The notes beneath the pieces are model-generated. The model was not told where the DNA came from and made no database searches. It saw nothing but the letters and a program-made list of their open reading frames with translations. Made by a program: the position numbers and the translations under genes. From contig JAUVWL010000002.1 of NCBI GenBank assembly GCA_030604135.1, positions 1-64,000 of the forward strand: a stretch of DNA of 64,000 nt, read 5' to 3'. Shown here one piece after another: positions 44,739 through 54,396 of this stretch. The stretch's first letter is position 1; each line of letters opens with the position of its first letter. The DNA comes from Burkholderiales bacterium (GTDB lineage Bacteria; Pseudomonadota; Gammaproteobacteria; Burkholderiales; Burkholderiaceae_C).

Positions 44739-44799
44739 AAGTTAGAGGCAACACCTCAGACCCTGCCCGAACCGGTCTGCAAGGGAGCAGCTTCGACAC

Positions 44800-46116
44800 T
44801 CAGAACCAGGTCGTGATGGCGTCAGTCACACGGTACTGGTCATCGACCACCGGCATCCAGCGCCATTTGTCGAAGGTGGTGCAGGGGTGGGATATGCCCA
44901 CCCCCACGACCTGTCCCACCCGGGGACGCTCTGTCTCGGGTGCCTGCGGATCGTGCCGTAGGTAGGCGTGCTGGTCGTTGAGGGCATCGATGTGCCAGTG
45001 TGCGGGCGCAGGCTCGGGGGCTCCGCCCACATCGGCCTGCCAGATGGGCACCGGCTGGTCCATGTCCTGCCCGACATCGCGCTTGCCCATGGTCAGCAGT
45101 GCCAGCCCAGGCTCGGGGCAGGACTGCACACACGCCAGCAGTTCCAGCGCAGGCCTCAGCGTCTCACGCAGGTTCAGGCGTTCACCGACGCAGCACAGGT
45201 AGCGCTGGTATCGGCTGTGGTCGTGGGTGATGTAGCAACCGGAGCGCAGCACGCCGCGCACTGGAACACCCAGATCAGGCAACAGGCGCTCGGCCACCAG
45301 ATCAAAAATGGAAGACCCCCCCGCGCTGAGGATCAGGGCACCGCCATCGGCAGCGGTCACCTCGAACAGGGCCTCGGCCACAGCCGATCGGGCCAGCACC
45401 TCGACCCGGTCCATGAGTTCGCGGACCCCGGCCCGGTCCTTTTCGTGATCACAGCTGGCCAGTGCACCTTCGTAACACTCCACGCCCACCAGGCGCAGGC
45501 TCGGACTGCCATGGACCCGGCGTGCCAGCGCCAGGGCTTCGTCAGCCCTCCGGCAACCGGTGCGTTGGCCAGGAATGCCCATCTCCAGCAACACCGGCCA
45601 GCGCCCCGGCCACTGCCGGTCCCGGGCCCACGCATCGATCTGTGCCACCTGCGCTTCGGAATCGACAAGGAAGCAGACCCACCAGCTGGGCACCTCATCC
45701 TGCAGACCCACCAGCGCGTCAAGCTCGGCCCACTGCAGCACCTGGTTGGGAATGATCACCCGGCGCACCCCGTGCCGCACGGCCACCGAGGCCTGAAACA
45801 CCGTTGCCAGGCTGATGGCCCAGGCACCGGAATCGATCTGGCGGCGCCAGAGCTCGGGCGACATGGTGGTCTTGCCATGCGGCGCCAGATCCAGCCCCCG
45901 CTGGCGGCAGAAATCGGCCATCCAGCGCAGGTTGTGGGCCAGCGCCGACTCCCTGAGCACGGCCATGGGCAGCATGAGGTCACCGCGCAGCAGCTCCCAG
46001 CCTTGCAGGCCAGCCTCGGCCACCGCCAGCGGACTCTGGTGGGGCGGAAACCCCTTGAGTCGGCTGTCCAGAAAACCGGTGGGAATCATGGGCATGGCCA
46101 CCTCCGTGGATGTCAT
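44800..46116 (-). CDS. D-serine deaminase-like PLP enzyme (DSD1/alanine racemase-fold amino acid deaminase)
   Basis: A 438-aa fold-type III PLP enzyme. The Schiff-base lysine is in [14 protein letters not shown] near 82, and the C-terminal domain ends [16 protein letters not shown] near 415, where the His and Cys that hold zinc in eukaryotic-type D-serine dehydratase are found. Likely deaminates or cleaves a D-hydroxy amino acid such as D-serine or D-threonine, giving a keto acid and ammonia. The start codon overlaps the parC stop by four bases (ATGA), but a later start (MIPTGFL) is possible. It sits last in the parE / lytic transglycosylase / parC run. Confidence 0.87.
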   Translation of the reverse strand: MTSTEVAMPMIPTGFLDSRLKGFPPHQSPLAVAEAGLQGWELLRGDLMLPMAVLRESALAHNLRWMADFCRQRGLDLAPHGKTTMSPELWRRQIDSGAWAISLATVFQASVAVRHGVRRVIIPNQVLQWAELDALVGLQDEVPSWWVCFLVDSEAQVAQIDAWARDRQWPGRWPVLLEMGIPGQRTGCRRADEALALARRVHGSPSLRLVGVECYEGALASCDHEKDRAGVRELMDRVEVLARSAVAEALFEVTAADGGALILSAGGSSIFDLVAERLLPDLGVPVRGVLRSGCYITHDHSRYQRYLCCVGERLNLRETLRPALELLACVQSCPEPGLALLTMGKRDVGQDMDQPVPIWQADVGGAPEPAPAHWHIDALNDQHAYLRHDPQAPETERPRVGQVVGVGISHPCTTFDKWRWMPVVDDQYRVTDAITTWF

Positions 46117-48458
46117 TCGACCCGGGTGACCCGGTTCGGCTTGAAGCCCAGGTCCGCCGCCTTGCCCTTGCGGGCACGGGCCGCGCGGGCGTTGTTCAGG
46201 CTGCGGATTTCCAGGGTTTCATCGCGCTCCTTGCCACCCCGACCGATGCCTTCGATCTTGATGCTGCGGGTGTAGGCGGCCGCACCGGCCAGACTGTCCT
46301 TGGCTTCCAGGTCGATCAGCAGCAGGCCTCGGCCGCCCTTGTCCATCTGCTTGAGCTCGCCGATCTCGAACGTCAGGATGCGGCCGCCAGCCGATGCACA
46401 GCACACATGGGAGGCGGGTGCCAGCGGCTGGCTGCCCGAACTGCCGCTGACGTGGCTGGGCGCACACACGGTCTCGCCTTCGCCCAGACTGATGAAAGAC
46501 TTGCCGGCCTTCTGACGCGAGATCAGGTTTTCCACGCTGGCCAGGAAGCCGTAACCACCGGTCCCTGCCAGCAGCAGGGTGGCACCGACCGGACCGGCGA
46601 AGAAATGCACCGGCTGCGTACCGGACTCCAGGTCGATCAGGGTGGTGATGGGCTGGCCATCGCCACGGGCACCTGGGAGGCTGGCCACCGGCACGCTGTA
46701 GACCCGGCCATTGCTGCCAAAGACGATCAGCACGTCCACCGTGCGGCACTCGAAGGTGCCGTACAGACCGTCTCCGGCCTTGAAGGCAAAACCGGCCGCA
46801 TCGTGACCATGACCGGTGCGTGCCCGCACCCATCCTTTGGACGAGACCACCACCGTGACCGGCTCGTCAACCACCTTGATCTCGGCCACGGCTTTCTTCT
46901 CGGCCTGGATCAGGGTGCGGCGTTCGTCGCCGAAGGACTTGGCGTCGGCTTCGATCTCGCGAACCATCAGGCGCCGCAGGGTGGACGGGTTGGCCAGAAT
47001 GTCCTCCAGCTTGCCCTGTTCCTCGCGCAGCTCCTTGAGCTCCTGCTCGATCTTGATCGCCTCCAGCCGTGCCAGCTGGCGCAACCGGATTTCCAGGATG
47101 TCCTCGGCCTGCCGGTCGGACAGCCGGAAGCGCTCGATCAGGGCCGCCTTGGGTTCATCGCTCTGCCGGATGATGGCGATCACCTCGTCGATGTTCAGCA
47201 GCACCAGCTGCCGGCCTTCGAGGATGTGGATGCGGTCCAGCACCTTCTGCAGGCGGTGCTGTGAACGGCGGGTGATGGTGGTCTGGCGGAAAGCGATCCA
47301 CTCCTCCAGCATCTGCCGCAAGGACTTCTGGGTCGGTCGTCCGTCCAGCCCCACCATGGTCAGGTTGATGGGGGCCGAGGTTTCCAGGCTGGTGTGGGCC
47401 AGCAGCGCGGTGATGAGCTCCTGCTGCTCGATGCGGCTGCTCTTGGGCTCGAACACCAGGCGCACCGGTGCGTCCTTGCTGGATTCGTCGCGGACACCGT
47501 CCAGCACCATGAGCATGCTGGCCTTGAGCTGGGTCTGCTCCTGCGACAAGGCCTTTTTGCCGGCCTTGACCTTGGGGTTGGTGATCTCCTCGATCTCCTC
47601 CAGCACCTTCTGGCTGCTCACGCCCGGCGGCAGTTCGTTCACCACCAGCTGCCACTGGCCGCGGGCCAGGTCCTCGATCTTCCAGCGCGCCCGCACCTTG
47701 AGGCTGCCGCGGCCCGTGCGGTAGGCGTCCTGGATATCGGCGGCCGGGCTGATGATCTGTCCACCGCCGGGGAAGTCAGGTCCCGGAATCAGCGTGAACA
47801 GTTCGTCATCGGCCAGCTTCGGGTTCTTCACCAGGGCGACACAGGCATCGGCCACCTCGCGCAGGTTGTGGCTGGGTATCTCCGTGGCCAGACCGACCGC
47901 GATGCCACTGGCGCCGTTGAGCAGCGAGAACGGCAGGCGCGCCGGCAGCTGGCGCGGCTCTTCGGTCGAACCGTCGTAGTTGGGCACGAAGTCCACCGTG
48001 CCCTGGTCGATTTCGTCGAGCAGCAGGCTGGTGATACGCGAGAGGCGCGCTTCGGTGTAGCGCATGGCGGCGGCACCGTCGCCATCGCGGCTGCCGAAGT
48101 TGCCTTGTCCATCGATCAGCGGGTAGCGTTGGGCGAAATCCTGTGCCATGCGCACCAGTGCGTCGTACGCGGCCTGGTCGCCATGCGGGTGGAAGCGGCC
48201 CAGCACATCACCGACCACGCGCGCACTCTTGACGGGCTTGGCGGGGCTGTTGCGGTTGGGGCCGCTGTAGCCCAGGCCCATGCGCTCCATGGCATACAGA
48301 ATGCGCCGCTGCACCGGCTTCTGGCCGTCGCAGGCATCCGGCAAAGCCCGGCCCTTGACCACCGAAAGGGCGTATTCGAGGTAGGCACGCTGGGCGTAGG
48401 CGGCCAGACTGTCGTCGTCGGGCTTTTCCAGCGGCAGGTCGGTATCGATCAAACTCAT
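46113..48458 (-). CDS. parC: DNA topoisomerase IV subunit A
   Basis: The 781-aa cleavage subunit of topoisomerase IV, which decatenates daughter chromosomes. The active-site Tyr134 is in AMRYTEARL and the winged-helix region [12 protein letters not shown] is clear, followed by tower and coiled-coil regions and a C-terminal beta-pinwheel. The two quinolone-contact positions of E. coli ParC (Ser80 and Glu84) correspond here to Gln95 and Asp99. The partner parE is upstream on the same strand, with a lytic transglycosylase gene between them and a 173-bp featureless gap before parC. Confidence 0.95.
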   Translation of the reverse strand: MSLIDTDLPLEKPDDDSLAAYAQRAYLEYALSVVKGRALPDACDGQKPVQRRILYAMERMGLGYSGPNRNSPAKPVKSARVVGDVLGRFHPHGDQAAYDALVRMAQDFAQRYPLIDGQGNFGSRDGDGAAAMRYTEARLSRITSLLLDEIDQGTVDFVPNYDGSTEEPRQLPARLPFSLLNGASGIAVGLATEIPSHNLREVADACVALVKNPKLADDELFTLIPGPDFPGGGQIISPAADIQDAYRTGRGSLKVRARWKIEDLARGQWQLVVNELPPGVSSQKVLEEIEEITNPKVKAGKKALSQEQTQLKASMLMVLDGVRDESSKDAPVRLVFEPKSSRIEQQELITALLAHTSLETSAPINLTMVGLDGRPTQKSLRQMLEEWIAFRQTTITRRSQHRLQKVLDRIHILEGRQLVLLNIDEVIAIIRQSDEPKAALIERFRLSDRQAEDILEIRLRQLARLEAIKIEQELKELREEQGKLEDILANPSTLRRLMVREIEADAKSFGDERRTLIQAEKKAVAEIKVVDEPVTVVVSSKGWVRARTGHGHDAAGFAFKAGDGLYGTFECRTVDVLIVFGSNGRVYSVPVASLPGARGDGQPITTLIDLESGTQPVHFFAGPVGATLLLAGTGGYGFLASVENLISRQKAGKSFISLGEGETVCAPSHVSGSSGSQPLAPASHVCCASAGGRILTFEIGELKQMDKGGRGLLLIDLEAKDSLAGAAAYTRSIKIEGIGRGGKERDETLEIRSLNNARAARARKGKAADLGFKPNRVTRVE

Positions 48459-48631
48459 GTCGGACTCAGAAGGTGAGAGGGAGTTGGGCGTGGCCGAAAG
48501 GGCGCCCTAAAGCGCCTGCCGCCGGCAAGGCGCAAAGCACAGCCGTAGCCCGGGCTGCGGCACGCATTGGCAACGCCGCAGGTGGTGTTTTGGGGTGTCA
48601 AGGCGGCCATGACCGATTTCCTCGCACCCTC

Positions 48632-49312
48632 TCAGAAGTGGTAGGCCCCGGCCAGGGTCGCTGGCCGCAGTTGCTCATACAGGCGCATCACCTTGCGCAC
48701 GTACTGCCGGGTTTCGGGAAAATCGGGCACCTGCCGCCCGGCACGCAGGACGGCGCCAGCGCCCGCGTTGTAGGCCGCCAGAGCCAGCTCCACCTGCCCG
48801 TCGAAGCGGGCCAGTTGCTGCGCCAGGTAGCGGGCGCCCGCCTGCACGTTGATCCGCGGATCGGTCAGGCGAAGCTCCAGGCTCTGGCCCTGCACGGCAT
48901 GGACCCCCAGACCGGCGGCCGTGGCCGGCATGAGCTGCATCAGACCGACCGCGCCCTTGTGGCTGACCGCGCGCGGGTTGAAGCCCGACTCGGTGGCAAT
49001 CACCGCCTTGAGCAGGTCATAGTCGACACCATGCTCGCGGGCCGCCTGCCTGAGCAGCGGCCGAACCGCCTTGTAAGCCACCGAAATGTCGAACCAGGTG
49101 GCCGCGCGACGGCTTTCCAGCAAGGCCTGCACGGCTTCGTCACCCAGTGGCAGGTCCAGCAGGCGCGTGAAGCGACCGTCTGCGGGCGTGTCCGAGAAAT
49201 GGAAGAAGCCCTGCTCGTCGACGAAACCCCAGAGTTGCGCCCGAGCCGCAGGCGCCAGCAAGACGCCCACACAGGCCAGCAAGGTCAGCAGGGCATGGCG
49301 AACACTTCGCAT
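48632..49312 (-). CDS. SLT-family lytic transglycosylase with N-terminal DUF4124-like region
   Basis: A 226-aa exported murein hydrolase. The signal peptide ends near ARAQ. A short DUF4124-like segment (LWGFVDEQGFFHFSDTP) precedes a SLT domain: catalytic Glu in AVIATESGFNPRAVS near 112, GAVGLMQLMPATA near 124 and ALAAYNAGAGAV near 181. Its ATG shares one base with the parE stop, so it is coupled to parE. It links a chromosome-decatenation operon to cell-wall remodelling, perhaps a recurrent arrangement in this family. Confidence 0.92.
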   Translation of the reverse strand: MRSVRHALLTLLACVGVLLAPAARAQLWGFVDEQGFFHFSDTPADGRFTRLLDLPLGDEAVQALLESRRAATWFDISVAYKAVRPLLRQAAREHGVDYDLLKAVIATESGFNPRAVSHKGAVGLMQLMPATAAGLGVHAVQGQSLELRLTDPRINVQAGARYLAQQLARFDGQVELALAAYNAGAGAVLRAGRQVPDFPETRQYVRKVMRLYEQLRPATLAGAYHF

Positions 49313-51282
49313 CAGACGTCCACCTCCACCGAGTCGCCGTGCAGCTCCATCAGCTCCCGGCGAGAGGCAGCCTCGCCCTTGCCCATCAGCTTGGTGAACA
49401 AGGCCTCGGTACCGGCCAGGTCAAGCTGCCCCAGCGTCACCGGCATCAGGCGGCGCGTGTCGGGGTTGAGCGTGGTGTCCCACAGCTGCTCGGCGCTCAT
49501 CTCGCCCAGGCCCTTGAAACGGCTGATTTGGCACTTCTCGCGCGCCACGCCGTCCTTCTCGGCCTTGTCCAGGATGGCGTGCAGCTCGCCTTCGTCCAGT
49601 GCGTACTGCTTGGCGGCCGGCTTCTTGCCGCGCGCCGGCACGTCCACACGGAACAGGGGCGGCCGCGCCACGTACACGTGCCCGGCCTCGATCAGCCTGG
49701 GAAAGTGGCGGAAGAACAGGGTCAGCAGCAGCACCTGGATGTGCGAGCCATCGACATCGGCGTCCGACAGGATGCAGACCTTGCCATAGCGCAGGCCGCT
49801 GAGGTCGGGGTTGTCCTGCGGGCCGTGCGGATCGACCCCGATGGCCACCGAGATGTCGTGGATCTCGTTGTTGGCAAACAGCCGGTCGCGCTCGACCTCC
49901 CAGGTGTTGAGCACCTTGCCGCGCAAGGGCAGGATGGCCTGGCACTCCTTGTCGCGCCCCATCTTGGCGCTGCCACCGGCGGAGTCGCCCTCGACCAGGA
50001 ACACCTCGTTGTGCGCCAGGTCGCGGCTCTCACAATCGGTCAGCTTGCCCGGCAGCACTGCCACGCCCGAGCCCTTGCGTTTCTCGACCTTCTGGCCGGC
50101 CTTCTGGCGGCTTTGCGCGGCCTTGATGGCCAGCTCGGCCAGCTTGCGCCCGTAGTCGACGTGCTGGTTGAGCCACAGCTCCAGCGCCGGTCGGACAAAG
50201 CTGCTGACCAGGCGCACCGCGTCGCGGGAATTGAGCCGCTCCTTGATCTGGCCCTGGAACTGCGGGTCCAGCACCTTGGCGCTGAGCACATACGAGGCGC
50301 GCGCAAACACGTCTTCGGGCAAGAGCTTGACGCCCTTGGGCAACAACGCATGCAGCTCAATGAAGCTCTTGACAGCCTGGAACAGGCCGTCGCGCAGACC
50401 ACTTTCGTGGGTACCGCCGGCACTGGTGGGAATCAGGTTCACATAGCTCTCGCGCACCGGCGCACCTTCCTCGGTGAAGGCCACGCACCAGGCGGCCCCT
50501 TCGCCCTCGGCAAAACTGTCGTGACCCGCGTCGGCAAAGCCCTCACCTTCGAACATGGGGATCACCGGTTCGGCTGCCAGGGTCTGTGCCAGGTAGTCGC
50601 GCAGGCCGCCCTTGTAAAGCCAGGACTGGGTGTCGCGCGTTTTTTCGTTGACCAGCGTGACCTGCACGCCGGGCATCAGCACCGCCTTGCTGCGCAGCAG
50701 GTGCGTGAGCTCGCCTGCGGGCAGGACGGCGCTCTCGAAGTACTTTGCGTCAGGCCAGACCCGTACCGTGGTGCCTTGTCTGCGGTCACCCTCGCCGCGC
50801 GCCTGCACCTGCAGCGGCTCGACCACGTCGCCGGCCGAAAAGGCCAGTCGGGCCACCTGGCCGTCGCGGTAGCTGTGCACCTCCAGCCGGGTCGACAGCG
50901 CGTTGGTCACACTGACGCCCACGCCGTGCAGACCGCCAGAGAAGCTGTAGGCCCCGCCCTTGCCTTTGTCGAACTTGCCGCCGGCGTGCAACCGGGTGAA
51001 CACCAGTTCGACCACCGGCGCCTTTTCCTCGGGATGCAGACCAAACGGGATGCCGCGCCCGTCATCCTCCACACTGACCGAGCCATCGGCGTGTAGGCAG
51101 ACCTTGATCTTCTTGCCAAAGCCGGCCAGGGCCTCATCGGCCGCGTTGTCCAGCACCTCCTGGATGATGTGAAGCGGGTTGTCGGTCCGGGTGTACATGC
51201 CCGGCCGCTGTTTGACCGGCTCCAGCCCCTTGAGGACGCGGATGGAGCCTTCGGAATAGTCGGAAGGGGATTTGCTTGCCAT
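49312..51282 (-). CDS. parE: DNA topoisomerase IV subunit B
   Basis: The 656-aa ATPase subunit of topoisomerase IV. The GHKL ATP site is visible: EVLDNAADEALAGFG near 45, DDGRGIPFG near 75 and GLHGVGVSVTNALS near 120. The TOPRIM domain carries EGDSAGGSAKMGRD near 430 and DADVDGSHIQ near 510. The ATG at 51282 gives MASKSPSDYSEGSI; the frame is open to 51330. The stop overlaps the lytic transglycosylase start by one base. Confidence 0.95.
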   Translation of the reverse strand: MASKSPSDYSEGSIRVLKGLEPVKQRPGMYTRTDNPLHIIQEVLDNAADEALAGFGKKIKVCLHADGSVSVEDDGRGIPFGLHPEEKAPVVELVFTRLHAGGKFDKGKGGAYSFSGGLHGVGVSVTNALSTRLEVHSYRDGQVARLAFSAGDVVEPLQVQARGEGDRRQGTTVRVWPDAKYFESAVLPAGELTHLLRSKAVLMPGVQVTLVNEKTRDTQSWLYKGGLRDYLAQTLAAEPVIPMFEGEGFADAGHDSFAEGEGAAWCVAFTEEGAPVRESYVNLIPTSAGGTHESGLRDGLFQAVKSFIELHALLPKGVKLLPEDVFARASYVLSAKVLDPQFQGQIKERLNSRDAVRLVSSFVRPALELWLNQHVDYGRKLAELAIKAAQSRQKAGQKVEKRKGSGVAVLPGKLTDCESRDLAHNEVFLVEGDSAGGSAKMGRDKECQAILPLRGKVLNTWEVERDRLFANNEIHDISVAIGVDPHGPQDNPDLSGLRYGKVCILSDADVDGSHIQVLLLTLFFRHFPRLIEAGHVYVARPPLFRVDVPARGKKPAAKQYALDEGELHAILDKAEKDGVAREKCQISRFKGLGEMSAEQLWDTTLNPDTRRLMPVTLGQLDLAGTEALFTKLMGKGEAASRRELMELHGDSVEVDV

Positions 51283-51316
51283 GGGCGCGGATTGTAAGCC
51301 CGGCACCCCGAAAATA

Positions 51317-51332
51317 CTGTACAAAACCACAG
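51317..51332. promoter_or_regulatory. LexA-box-like sequence CTGT-N8-ACAG
   Basis: CTGTACAAAACCACAG matches the core of the proteobacterial SOS box exactly in its eight fixed positions, and the central part is A-rich. It is in the 131-bp divergent region of parE and the MFS gene, 35 bp upstream of parE. With eight fixed bases one chance match in a window of this size is not surprising, so this is only a candidate. Confidence 0.35.
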
Positions 51333-51413
51333 ATCAACAAAAACCGATGCCGTCCGCGAATCAATGCAGCCCAAAAATGTCACGGACTGCAGCAGCCGGC
51401 GCGACAGGCGAGA

Positions 51414-52697
51414 ATGACCGGTTTTCGATACATTCCTTCCATGTCGTCCTCTTCCGCTCCAGCCACTGCCGCCCCCCAAGCCCCAGGCGGCCTGAACGCC
51501 TGGCAGGTGCTGGCCTGCGGCGCCGCCATCGTCACCCTGTCCATGGGGGTGCGGCACGGCTTCGGGCTCTGGCTGCTGCCCATCACCTCCGAGCAGGGCT
51601 GGAGCCGCGAGTCCTTTGCCTTTGCCATGGCGGTGCAAAACCTGTCCTGGGGCCTGTTTGGCATCTTTGCCGGCATGGCGGCCGACCGCTTCGGTGCCTT
51701 CCGGGTCTTGATCGCTGGTGCGCTGATGTACGCCCTGGGCCTGCTGGGCATGGCCTGGTCCACCAGCACCACCGGCTTTGCGCTGACCGCCGGTGTGCTG
51801 ATCGGTGCGGCCCAGGCCGGCACCACCTATGCCGTCATCTACGGCGTGATCGGTCGTCAGATCGCACCCGAGCGCCGCTCATGGGCCATGGGCGTCGCCG
51901 CGGCCGCCGGCTCCTTCGGCCAGTTCCTGATGGTGCCGGTCGAAGGCTGGCTGATCAGCAGCTTCGGCTGGCAACAGGCCCTGATCTGGTTGGGTGTGGC
52001 CTTGCTGCTGGTGATGCCGCTGGCGCTCGGGCTGCGCGAGCCGGGCTTTGCCGCCGGGCAGGCGCCGGTGCGCGATCAGACCATTGTTCAGGCGCTGCGC
52101 GAGGCGCTGGGCTACCGAAGTTTTCAGCTGCTGATGGCCGGCTACTTTGTCTGCGGTTTCCAGGTGGTTTTCATCGGCGTGCACCTGCCCAGCTACCTCA
52201 AGGACAACGGCCTTTCGCCCCAGGTGGCCAGCTACGCACTGGCCCTGATCGGCCTGTTCAACGTGATCGGCACCTACGCTGCGGGCGCCCTGGGCCAGCG
52301 GCTGCCCAAGCGGCACATCCTGGCCTTCATCTACCTGGCCCGAGCCGTGGCCATCACCGTCTTCCTGCTGGTGCCCCTGTCACCGCTGAGCGTGTACGCG
52401 TTCGCAGCCGTGATGGGCGTGCTCTGGCTGTCGACCGTGCCACCGACCAATGCCGTCGTGGCCCAGATCTTTGGCGTGGCCCACCTGTCCATGCTGGGGG
52501 GCTTTGTCTTCTTCAGCCACCAGATCGGCAGCTTTCTGGGGGTCTGGCTCGGTGGCGTGCTGTACGACCGCACGGGCAGCTACGACGTGGTCTGGCTGAT
52601 CGCCATTGCGCTGGGTGTGTTCGCGGCCCTGGTCAACCTGCCGGTCAGGGAGACCGCCATTGCACGCGGTCCGCAACGCCTGGGAGCCAGCGCATGA
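51414..52697 (+). CDS. Major facilitator superfamily (MFS) transporter
   Basis: A 427-aa inner-membrane carrier with 12 predicted helices. The loop 2-3 motif is FAGMAADRFGAFRVLIAGAL near 82-100, and APERRSWAMGVAAAAGSFGQ near 155 is typical of oxalate/formate- or CynX-like MFS branches, so an anion or small organic substrate is likely. The start could be ATG at 51414 (GGCGAG upstream) or ATG at 51441 (MSSSSAPAT), which has no ribosome site. The stop overlaps the start of a 45-codon frame. Confidence 0.9.
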   Translation: MTGFRYIPSMSSSSAPATAAPQAPGGLNAWQVLACGAAIVTLSMGVRHGFGLWLLPITSEQGWSRESFAFAMAVQNLSWGLFGIFAGMAADRFGAFRVLIAGALMYALGLLGMAWSTSTTGFALTAGVLIGAAQAGTTYAVIYGVIGRQIAPERRSWAMGVAAAAGSFGQFLMVPVEGWLISSFGWQQALIWLGVALLLVMPLALGLREPGFAAGQAPVRDQTIVQALREALGYRSFQLLMAGYFVCGFQVVFIGVHLPSYLKDNGLSPQVASYALALIGLFNVIGTYAAGALGQRLPKRHILAFIYLARAVAITVFLLVPLSPLSVYAFAAVMGVLWLSTVPPTNAVVAQIFGVAHLSMLGGFVFFSHQIGSFLGVWLGGVLYDRTGSYDVVWLIAIALGVFAALVNLPVRETAIARGPQRLGASA

Positions 52698-52831
52698 ATG
52701 CCACACGATCCTTCTGGACACGAGGACTGACCTGGCTGGCGGTTGCCCTGGTGCTGCTGGCCACCCTGGCCCTCTACCAGCGCCCCGATTTTCTGATCCA
52801 GCTGGCCGACCAGGTCTGGAGTTGCTTCTGA
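52694..52831 (+). CDS. Small 45-aa membrane peptide
   Basis: Begins ATG at 52694, overlapping the MFS stop by four bases, and its stop TGA overlaps the methyltransferase ATG by one base. The protein has a positively charged N-terminus (MNATRSFWTRG), one hydrophobic helix (LTWLAVALVLLATLALY) and a polar end that contains a single Cys. Coupling on both sides and a clean helix support a real gene, although no family is recognised. It might assist the neighbouring carrier. Confidence 0.6.
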   Translation: MNATRSFWTRGLTWLAVALVLLATLALYQRPDFLIQLADQVWSCF

Positions 52832-53394
52832 TGCACGGCACCGAAGCCCCTTCTGCCTGGGTGCAGCGCTGGTCCCATCTGGTGGCGCCCGCAGGCCATG
52901 TGCTCGATGTGGCCTGCGGACACGGGCGCCACATGCGCTGGTTTGCCGGGCGCGGACACCCGGTCACCGGCATCGACCGTTCGCCTGAAGCCATTGCCGC
53001 TGTGGCCCCGCTGGGCCGCGCAATCGAAGCCGACATCGAAAACGGCCCCTGGCCTCTGCCCGGCGAGCGATTCGCTGCGGTGGTCATCACCAATTACCTG
53101 TGGCGGCCGCTTATACCTATTCTGCTGGACAGCCTGGCCCCCGCAGGCGTGCTGATCTGGGAAACCTTCTCGGTCGACCACGCCACCATTGGACGCCCGA
53201 GCCGTCCCGAGTTCCTGCTTCAGCACGGCGAGCTGCTGACAATGTGCCATGGCCTTCATGTCGTCGCCTACGAGAACGGCCATGCACTGCACCCCGAGCG
53301 CTTCATCCAGCGCGTGGTGGCTTCACGCCCCCTCAATACCCTGTCCTCCACCCCGGCACGCCACCGGATCGACCCCCCCGACAAGGAGGGCTAG
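52831..53394 (+). CDS. Class I SAM-dependent methyltransferase
   Basis: A 187-aa cytoplasmic enzyme with the Rossmann-fold AdoMet motif VLDVACGHGRHMRWFAGRG near 25-43 and the motif II acid GIDRSPEA near 48. The compact fold and the NYLWRPL stretch resemble TehB/small-molecule methyltransferases. The substrate is not known. The ATG at 52831 overlaps the small peptide stop by one base; the frame is open further upstream to 52606 but only through the preceding gene. The 3' end overlaps the promoter of dapA. Confidence 0.85.
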   Translation: MHGTEAPSAWVQRWSHLVAPAGHVLDVACGHGRHMRWFAGRGHPVTGIDRSPEAIAAVAPLGRAIEADIENGPWPLPGERFAAVVITNYLWRPLIPILLDSLAPAGVLIWETFSVDHATIGRPSRPEFLLQHGELLTMCHGLHVVAYENGHALHPERFIQRVVASRPLNTLSSTPARHRIDPPDKEG

Positions 53395-53397
53395 AAT
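53369..53397 (+). promoter_or_regulatory. Sigma-70-type promoter of dapA
   Basis: TCGACC (53369-53374), a 17-bp spacer and TAGAAT (53392-53397). The -10 box overlaps the stop codon of the methyltransferase gene. Transcription would start about 70 bp upstream of dapA. Confidence 0.45.
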
Positions 53398-53475
53398 GCC
53401 GATTGGCGTCCTGTCATGACCGGAAACGGTCCGCACAACGGCAACTTTCAGGCCGCTCCATCCTCTGACACACCC

Positions 53476-54360
53476 ATGAAGACCATCACCGGCAGCATCG
53501 TTGCCCTCGTCACCCCCATGCTCGAAGACGGCAGCGTGGATTACCCCGCTTTGCGCAAGCTGATCGACTGGCACATCGACGAAGGCACCGACTGCATCGG
53601 CGTTGTGGGCACCACCGGCGAATCGCCCACCGTTTCGGTAGAAGAACACTGTGAGATCATCCGCGTCTCGGTCGAACAGGCAGCCCGACGTGTGCCCATC
53701 ATGGCCGGTTGCGGTGCCAACTCCACCGCCGAGGCCATTGAATTGGCGAAGTTCGCCCGCAGCGTCGGGGCTGACTGCCAGCTGCAGGTGGTGCCCTACT
53801 ACAACAAGCCCACACAAGAAGGTCAATACCGCCATTTCAAGGCCATCGCCGAAGCCACCGGCGACCTGCCCATCGTGCTCTACAACGTGCCCGGTCGCAC
53901 TGTGGCCGACATGTCGGTCGAGACCACACTGAGGCTGTCCCAGGTCGACGGCATCGTTGGCATCAAGGAAGCCAGCGGCAACATCGAGCGTGCGCAGTGG
54001 CTCATTCGCGAAGCCCGCAAGGACTTCGCCATTTACTCTGGCGACGACGCCACAGCCGTGGCACTCATGCTGTGCGGTGGTCACGGCAATGTGAGCGTCA
54101 CAGCCAATGTGGCACCTCGCCTGATGCACCAGCTGTGTGAAGCGGCCATTGCTGGGGATGCCCGCCGTGCCATGGACATCCAGCTGCGGCTGTTGCCGGT
54201 GCACCGCCAGCTGATGGCCGAGCCCAACCCCATCCCGGTCAAGTGGGTCATGCAACGCATGGGCCTGTGCGGCAGTGCCCTGCGGCTGCCCCTGACACCG
54301 ATGTCTGCTGCCCTGGAGCCGGCCGTCGAATCGGCCCTGAGAGACAGCGGTCTGATCTGA
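53476..54360 (+). CDS. dapA: 4-hydroxy-tetrahydrodipicolinate synthase
   Basis: A 294-aa TIM-barrel enzyme that condenses pyruvate and aspartate semialdehyde, the first committed step to lysine and meso-diaminopimelate. The Schiff-base lysine is in [11 protein letters not shown] near 160, the proton-relay Tyr in YYNKPTQEG near 135, and [10 protein letters not shown] near 45 forms the pyruvate site. The length is standard. The ATG at 53476 gives [15 protein letters not shown]; the open frame to 53416 is not needed. It is followed by bamC after 36 bp, a common order in beta- and gammaproteobacteria. Confidence 0.96.
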   Translation: MKTITGSIVALVTPMLEDGSVDYPALRKLIDWHIDEGTDCIGVVGTTGESPTVSVEEHCEIIRVSVEQAARRVPIMAGCGANSTAEAIELAKFARSVGADCQLQVVPYYNKPTQEGQYRHFKAIAEATGDLPIVLYNVPGRTVADMSVETTLRLSQVDGIVGIKEASGNIERAQWLIREARKDFAIYSGDDATAVALMLCGGHGNVSVTANVAPRLMHQLCEAAIAGDARRAMDIQLRLLPVHRQLMAEPNPIPVKWVMQRMGLCGSALRLPLTPMSAALEPAVESALRDSGLI

Positions 54361-54396
54361 CCACGTCGGCACCACCCCGCCCTTGCCACAACGAGC

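Noticed and set aside
47394-48476. 360-codon plus-strand frame antisense to parC
   Set aside because: Shadow of parC; no start site or domain.
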